A DNA stretch of 9,474 nucleotides from NCBI GenBank assembly GCA_927910885.1, contig CAKMOD010000155.1:1-9474 (forward strand), read 5' to 3'. Both the position numbers and the translations under genes were made by a program. A model generated the notes under the pieces. The model saw only the letters and a program-made list of their open reading frames with translations, was not told where the DNA came from and did no database searches. This document shows, in pieces, positions 5,712 through 9,474 of the stretch. The stretch is from an uncultured Prevotella sp. Lineage in GTDB: Bacteria; Bacteroidota; Bacteroidia; Bacteroidales; Bacteroidaceae. How positions within the stretch are numbered: the first letter of the stretch is position 1; every line of letters begins with the position of its first letter.

Positions 5712-6950
5712 ATGGTTACCAGAACAATAAACGGAAGGGAATATACAAAGGCTGATTTTGAGAATAAACTGCGCCATTTAAGCGATGCACAGGAACTTGC
5801 AGCGATGCTGAATGAGTTGAAGTTAGCTTGGTATTATTCTGACTTTCGTGGTAAACAACTAAGTTTTTTAGCTGATACCAATAATGTCCAACGACGCTGC
5901 AAGACTTTCCTACTTCGCAAAAAGCATGGTGGCTATCGCGAGATAACGGCTCCGAAAGGAGCTCTGCGTGGTATCTTACAGGCATTGAATTTAGTGCTTC
6001 AAACCTATGACGAGCCTACTCCTTGGGCGTTTGGCTTTGTTTGTGGTCGTTCTGTGGTTGATAATGCACGTCCACATGTGGGAAAACGTTATATTCTAAA
6101 CCTTGATTTAAAGGATTTCTTCCCCACTATTACACGCCAGCAGGTGGCTGACTGTCTGACGGCAGAGCCTTTTGGCTTCTCATCATTGGCTGCAAAACTC
6201 ATCTCTGGGTTGGCTACTGTGCGCACAAAGAACAATGAAGAAGTTTTAGCACAGGGCTTTGCTACATCGCCAACGCTGTCGAACTTTATTTGTCGGGAGA
6301 TGGATAAGGAGATAGCGAGCATAGCTACTGCACAAGGCATCACCTTTACTCGTTATGCTGATGACCTCACTTTCAGTGCTGATACAGATATTCTTCGTCC
6401 GCAGGGAGAGCTTGTACAGCAGGTAAAGACTATCGTTGAGCGTTATGGTTTCCGACTGAATGAAGAGAAAACCCACTTGCAACGTCGTGGAAGACGGCAG
6501 GAGGTAACGGGCTTGATGGTAACGGAGAAAGTGAATGTAAGCCGCCGTTACGTGCGTGAAATTCGTTCCTTGCTGTATATCTGGGAGCGTTACGGCTATG
6601 AAGATGCCTGTCAGGCTGCGTGGAAGAGCTACAGGCAGCAGCATGGAAAGACAAAGGAATATCTTTATTTCGTACCTCTTAATGCTGTTCTGAGGGGTAA
6701 ACTGAACTACATGAAGATGGTGCGTGGAGCCGATGACCCACTCTATCAGCGTTTTGTTAGTCGTTATAACGCTTTACAGAAAACGAACAAACGAGAGGTA
6801 AAAGAGGTGACATATAAGGCTTATATGGGTAAGTATCTTTCTAATTCAACAAGAGATAAAAAGAGGAAACGCATTCTTAACTTTATATTGATGGTGATTA
6901 TATTGGTTGCTATTATACTCATCAAATTGTTTTTAAAATCACTCCTGTAA
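5712..6950 (+). CDS. retron-type reverse transcriptase with hydrophobic C-terminal tail
   Basis: A reverse transcriptase that should copy part of the adjacent RNA into msDNA. Across 412 residues it shows the retron-specific NAxxH (NARPH, 118-122), motif A LDLKDFFP with Asp132, motif B QGFATSPTLSN (181-191), the catalytic YADD (215-218) and the retron VTG triplet (265-267). The thumb region holds GKLNYMKMVRG at 329-339. QGxxxSP argues against a diversity-generating RT, and there is no intron maturase or endonuclease domain. The core ends near residue 355, making the protein longer than the usual 300-330. The extra tail is basic, KKRKR at 383-387, followed by about 20 aliphatic residues (388-408), which predicts a membrane tail anchor with the enzyme in the cytoplasm. 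The ATG at 5712 lies 24 bases after a2 and has no clear Shine-Dalgarno. No partner gene follows on this strand. Retron assignment is strong; the defence role is inferred from other retrons. Confidence 0.92.
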   Translation: MVTRTINGREYTKADFENKLRHLSDAQELAAMLNELKLAWYYSDFRGKQLSFLADTNNVQRRCKTFLLRKKHGGYREITAPKGALRGILQALNLVLQTYDEPTPWAFGFVCGRSVVDNARPHVGKRYILNLDLKDFFPTITRQQVADCLTAEPFGFSSLAAKLISGLATVRTKNNEEVLAQGFATSPTLSNFICREMDKEIASIATAQGITFTRYADDLTFSADTDILRPQGELVQQVKTIVERYGFRLNEEKTHLQRRGRRQEVTGLMVTEKVNVSRRYVREIRSLLYIWERYGYEDACQAAWKSYRQQHGKTKEYLYFVPLNAVLRGKLNYMKMVRGADDPLYQRFVSRYNALQKTNKREVKEVTYKAYMGKYLSNSTRDKKRKRILNFILMVIILVAIILIKLFLKSLL

Positions 6951-7015
6951 GCTGTAAAAAGTAAGTTAATAAGTAGCGTAATTCTCATCTTTCGTCATGT
7001 AGATGACTGCCTTTT

Positions 7016-7107
7016 GCGAATTATTTTCATGAAAAGAAATATTTATTTTCATGAAGAAAAATATTTATTTACGTGAAAAAATAATTATTTTCATGAAAAT
7101 AATTCGC
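7016..7107. repeat. palindromic TTTTCATGAA array with 20-base terminal inverted repeats
   Basis: GCGAATTATTTTCATGAAAA (7016-7035) is repeated exactly in inverse orientation at 7088-7107. Between them lie two more units, so four near-palindromic cores (CATG, CATG, CGTG, CATG) start at 7028, 7050, 7072 and 7092, spaced 22, 22 and 20 bases. The third unit has ACGTG in place of CATG. The array fills the gap between the convergent reverse transcriptase and pabC genes and ends 3 bases before the pabC stop codon. It could terminate both transcripts, bind a protein or be a small palindromic mobile repeat. Confidence 0.85.
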
Positions 7108-7110
7108 TGT

Positions 7111-7704
7111 TTACTTAATCTTATCAACTGGTAGTATAACTTCTCCCAATGGAATCATGGCATTGAAGAGGCTTATATACTGATAATTAGGAATGTCAGA
7201 GACCATGATTTCACGCTTTTGAAGCAGTCCACAGTCCAGCAGTCGTTGGCGCATCGTACCGCAAAGGAGCGGTGTAGAGGGTGTAAACCATTGTTCGCCA
7301 TCATAGAGTGCAATGTTAGTATAGGATGTATCTGTAAGGTGATTGTTGCGAACAATAAGTATTTCGTCGCAGTCACCTTGCTGTTTTTTTAGTTCGTTAA
7401 GTGCCGAGCGGTCAGTACTCTTATAGGGATAGCTGATGTTATCGTCATAGACAAGGCGCAAGGAGTTGATTTCCTTACATATATAAGGAGTACAAGTGAT
7501 GTCGTGGATGCCCTCTTTATCATAGACAAAGCGTAGCTTCGAGCATTCCATTGGTAAGCTAACAGACTTTAGAAGGTCAGCTATATGCAGCGGTTCTGTC
7601 AGTCCTAACATCTCTTTACGTGTGCGGTTCATCCGCTGTTCGTGGTAGGCAAGATTGCAGACACAGCCGTCTATTACCCTTATTGTCTCAATATATTGGC
7701 ACAT
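7111..7704 (-). CDS. pabC: class IV aminotransferase, probable 4-amino-4-deoxychorismate lyase (PabC)
   Basis: A pyridoxal-phosphate enzyme that should split 4-amino-4-deoxychorismate into p-aminobenzoate and pyruvate, the last step toward the folate precursor. At 197 residues it is much shorter than E. coli PabC (269), but it keeps the fold-type IV core. The likely PLP lysine is Lys95 in SYPYKSTDR. The segment EILIVRNNHLTDTSYTNIAL (114-133) matches the family's E...TDxSxxN pattern. TPSTPLLCGTMRQRLL (141-156) is the conserved TP...G..R segment that holds the cofactor phosphate. The start ATG at 7704 lies inside the pabB 3' end, a 17 base overlap that implies translational coupling. The family alone does not separate lyase from amino-acid transaminase; the overlap with pabB makes PabC the best call. 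Confidence 0.88.
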   Translation of the reverse strand: MCQYIETIRVIDGCVCNLAYHEQRMNRTRKEMLGLTEPLHIADLLKSVSLPMECSKLRFVYDKEGIHDITCTPYICKEINSLRLVYDDNISYPYKSTDRSALNELKKQQGDCDEILIVRNNHLTDTSYTNIALYDGEQWFTPSTPLLCGTMRQRLLDCGLLQKREIMVSDIPNYQYISLFNAMIPLGEVILPVDKIK

Positions 7705-8677
7705 AAACCTTTTCTATCACCTCTTTATATTCGTCATCGTTATTGCTCTGAGCCGTAATGCCGCCCCCAGCCTTGTAGTGAAGCTGTCCGTCTTTATCCT
7801 GATCAATAAAGCGAATCATCACCGCACTGTCTAATTGTCCTTTACTATAACAGCCTATCACACCCGTATAAAAGTCTCTTTCGTAGCCCTCAGCCTCATC
7901 AATTATCTCCATTGTACGAGGCTTAGGGGCACCTGTAATGGAGCCAGCAGGGAGCAAATGAAAGAGAAGTGTACCGACGTTCTCACGATAGTCTGTAGGG
8001 AGCTGTCCTGTAATCTCCGAACTTGTCTGTAGGATTTCACCCTTGTTTGTTGTCAGATGGTCGATATAACGATAGCGTTTCACTTGCACTTGCTCTGCTA
8101 TGATACTCAAGTCATTGCGGATAAGGTCGACGATGGTAGCGTGTTCGGCTGCTTCTTTTTTATTTTCCATCAATTCCTTCTCAGCGTCAGGACGTGTTGC
8201 ATCAATCGTTCCCTTCATTGGATAGGAACTGATAAGTCCTTCTTTGTTAATGCGAACGAATATCTCTGGAGAGAAACAAACGAACTTCTCTTTCAGCCAA
8301 CAGCGGTATAACGCCTTAGAACGTATGAAGATATCGTGCAAGGAAAGATTTGTACGGACAGGAATTTTGCATGTCAAGTTGGCTAAATAGCTGTCGCCTT
8401 CACGCTCTCTCTGCTTGACAAGGTTGATACGCTGTTCATAGTCATCTCTTGTGAGTGGTTCGGTATGCCATTCCACAGCCTCATTGCTGTAGCTTTCGCC
8501 CTCAGGGATATTAGAAAGACTTGGGAAAGCAAAAAGCAATTCATGTGGATTGATGTCCGCATACTCCTCTATGTATGCACCATCGGCTTTATAATTGATG
8601 ATAAAGATAAAGTCTTTACCTTCCTTAGCCAGCGTGTTCATCCGCTGAATGGCATGTTCACGGTCGTATAGTATCAT
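7688..8677 (-). CDS. pabB: aminodeoxychorismate synthase component I (PabB)
   Basis: PabB converts chorismate with ammonia (normally from PabA) to 4-amino-4-deoxychorismate. The 329 residues hold only the chorismate-binding catalytic domain; the N-terminal tryptophan-binding-like part of longer PabB and TrpE proteins is mostly missing. Family landmarks are PMKGT at 153-157 (Lys155, the lysine that marks PabB rather than anthranilate or isochorismate synthases), EHATIVDLIRNDL at 178-190, GSITGAPK at 245-252, ERDFYTGVIG at 266-275, and AGGGIT at 303-308 followed by the acidic DDEYKE. It overlaps pabC by 17 bases and begins 41 bases after the oxidoreductase gene on the same strand, so the three probably form an operon. 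No pabA glutaminase gene is in the window; the ammonia source must be encoded elsewhere or shared with tryptophan synthesis. Confidence 0.94.
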   Translation of the reverse strand: MILYDREHAIQRMNTLAKEGKDFIFIINYKADGAYIEEYADINPHELLFAFPSLSNIPEGESYSNEAVEWHTEPLTRDDYEQRINLVKQREREGDSYLANLTCKIPVRTNLSLHDIFIRSKALYRCWLKEKFVCFSPEIFVRINKEGLISSYPMKGTIDATRPDAEKELMENKKEAAEHATIVDLIRNDLSIIAEQVQVKRYRYIDHLTTNKGEILQTSSEITGQLPTDYRENVGTLLFHLLPAGSITGAPKPRTMEIIDEAEGYERDFYTGVIGCYSKGQLDSAVMIRFIDQDKDGQLHYKAGGGITAQSNNDDEYKEVIEKVYVPIY

Positions 8678-8718
8678 ATTCTTTTGTTACAAGCAGATGA
8701 GATGTTTTGTCTCTTTGT

Positions 8719-9360
8719 TTATCTTTCTCCAATCTTGAAAATATCCTTTGGCTCAAATACTCCTGACTTCTCTGTTTTCGCAAGTTCAACCATACAATGC
8801 GCAACGACTTCTGTTTTCATAGGTCGTTGGCTCTGTAAGAGTCCTATTTTATTGAAGAATTGCAGTATAGAAACAGACAGTTTCTCAGAGCTTCTTGTAG
8901 TATTCTTACGAATTAAAGTAGGTGGACGAAGGATGGAGATATGTTGGAAAGGAAGCTGTTTGATAGCTTCTTCTAATTCACCTTTCATCTTTGTATAGAA
9001 GAAATGTGAGTTAGCATTAGCCATAGCTGTGGACACCAAGATAAAAGAAGGTACTCCCTGCTCTGCTGCTATCTTAGCGAAATTGTATTGATAGGTATAG
9101 TCTATCTTGTATTGATTCTCCTTTGAGCCAGCAGCCTTGCGCGTTGTTCCCATGCAAGAGAATACGACATCGCCTTGTACGGAGAGTCTCCACTTATCCG
9201 ACTGGTCGAAGTCTACGATATGCGTTGTTACCTTTTCGTTATTTATGCCTGGGTCTCTTCTGACGAAGATTGCTATTTGTTCGATAGTATCATCATTGAT
9301 AAGCTCTTGGACAAGGTCTTTACCTATTGCGCCAGTAGCTCCTAATATTATTGCTCTCAT
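8719..9360 (-). CDS. NAD(P)-binding atypical short-chain dehydrogenase (TIP30/NmrA-like)
   Basis: A 213-residue single-domain Rossmann protein. The N-terminus has the nucleotide-binding GATGAIG (residues 7-13). An Arg-Arg pair after the second strand (FVRRD, 32-36) suggests a preference for NADPH. SCMGTTRKAAGS (68-79) follows the fourth strand, and LVSTAMANA leads to the YxxxK pair Tyr122-Lys126. LRPPTLI (144-150) is the typical proline-rich strand of this atypical SDR group. The protein is close to the usual length of the HTATIP2/TIP30-like oxidoreductases of Bacteroidota, whose substrates are mostly unknown. The start at 9360 puts the first strand (MRAIILGATG) right at the N-terminus, as usual for the family. 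It is probably the first gene of an operon with pabB and pabC, although nothing links its chemistry to folate. Confidence 0.85.
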   Translation of the reverse strand: MRAIILGATGAIGKDLVQELINDDTIEQIAIFVRRDPGINNEKVTTHIVDFDQSDKWRLSVQGDVVFSCMGTTRKAAGSKENQYKIDYTYQYNFAKIAAEQGVPSFILVSTAMANANSHFFYTKMKGELEEAIKQLPFQHISILRPPTLIRKNTTRSSEKLSVSILQFFNKIGLLQSQRPMKTEVVAHCMVELAKTEKSGVFEPKDIFKIGER

Positions 9361-9385
9361 TGAGGGGATTGGGTGTTGGGTGTTT

Positions 9386-9474
9386 AATGTTGGGTGATGG
9401 GTGGTGAATGTTGGGTGTTGATGATATGTGGGGATGTGGTGATGAGTGTTGAATGTTGGGTGGTTATGATATGT
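9386..9474. repeat. G/T-rich tandem repeat upstream of the oxidoreductase gene
   Basis: AATGTTGGGTG recurs at 9386, 9407 and 9452. The last two are part of a 45 base period in which GAATGTTGGGTG is followed by ATGATATGT (9406-9429 and 9451-9474) with three bases between that differ. More GTTGGGTG-like words fill 9366-9385. The plus strand is strongly G/T-rich. The array reaches the window edge, so its full extent is unknown, and no promoter for the minus-strand operon is recognisable in it. Confidence 0.75.

Noticed and set aside
5558..5755. Open frame of 65 codons across the structured RNA
   Set aside because: It starts with TTG inside the -7 promoter element, crosses all the paired arms and overlaps the RT start; the pairing explains the sequence better than a protein.
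6089..6654. Several minus-strand open frames inside the RT gene
   Set aside because: They overlap each other and the conserved RT motifs, have no family resemblance and no promoter; they are mirror frames.
5712..6950. Diversity-generating retroelement, group II intron or CRISPR-linked RT
   Set aside because: The motif is QGxxxSP, not the SQ form of diversity-generating RTs; there is no template/variable repeat pair, no maturase or endonuclease domain, no array and no Cas gene; NAxxH and VTG point to a retron.
8684..8998. Plus-strand open frame opposite the oxidoreductase gene
   Set aside because: It is antisense to a protein with a clear Rossmann fold and has no recognisable domain or leader.

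Overview
The window looks like chromosomal DNA of a Bacteroidota organism, most likely Prevotella or a close relative. The evidence is: two exact matches to the Bacteroidota housekeeping promoter (TTTG, 19-20 bases, TAnnTTTG) in front of mutS and in front of a structured RNA; A-rich leaders with few strong Shine-Dalgarno sites; an AT-rich composition; a short PabB/PabC pair; and simple intergenic repeat arrays. The genus is inferred from general familiarity, not from a search.

Layout. (1) 117-1102, minus: a ketopantoate-reductase-like gene broken by one missing base. (2) 1217-3877, plus: full-length mutS, divergent from it and with its own promoter. (3) 3907-4056: a repeat-rich convergent intergenic region with a strong bidirectional terminator hairpin. 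(4) 4046-5268, minus: an ECF sigma factor followed by a small multi-pass membrane protein gene, which is also frameshifted; a 9-base tandem repeat lies between them. (5) 5269-6950: the most interesting region. A consensus promoter starts a compact RNA of about 120 bases folded by a long end-to-end stem, followed 24 bases later by a retron-type reverse transcriptase with NAxxH, YADD and VTG motifs and a hydrophobic C-terminal tail. (6) 7016-7107: a palindromic array of about 22-base units between convergent genes. (7) 7111-9360, minus: a probable operon of an NAD(P)-binding oxidoreductase, pabB and pabC, preceded by a G/T-rich tandem repeat at the window edge.

Functionally, mutS and pabB/pabC are core genes for mismatch repair and the p-aminobenzoate branch of folate synthesis. 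The reverse transcriptase with its RNA has the parts of a retron: an a1/a2 stem of about 20 base pairs, a candidate branching G directly after it, and a hairpin next to a2 that could template msDNA. No separate effector gene is visible. The next gene is convergent pabC, so the only candidate effector-like part in the window is the predicted C-terminal membrane anchor of the reverse transcriptase. Two minus-strand genes each lack one base at a run of five A followed by C. This could be true decay, slippage or a sequencing artefact.
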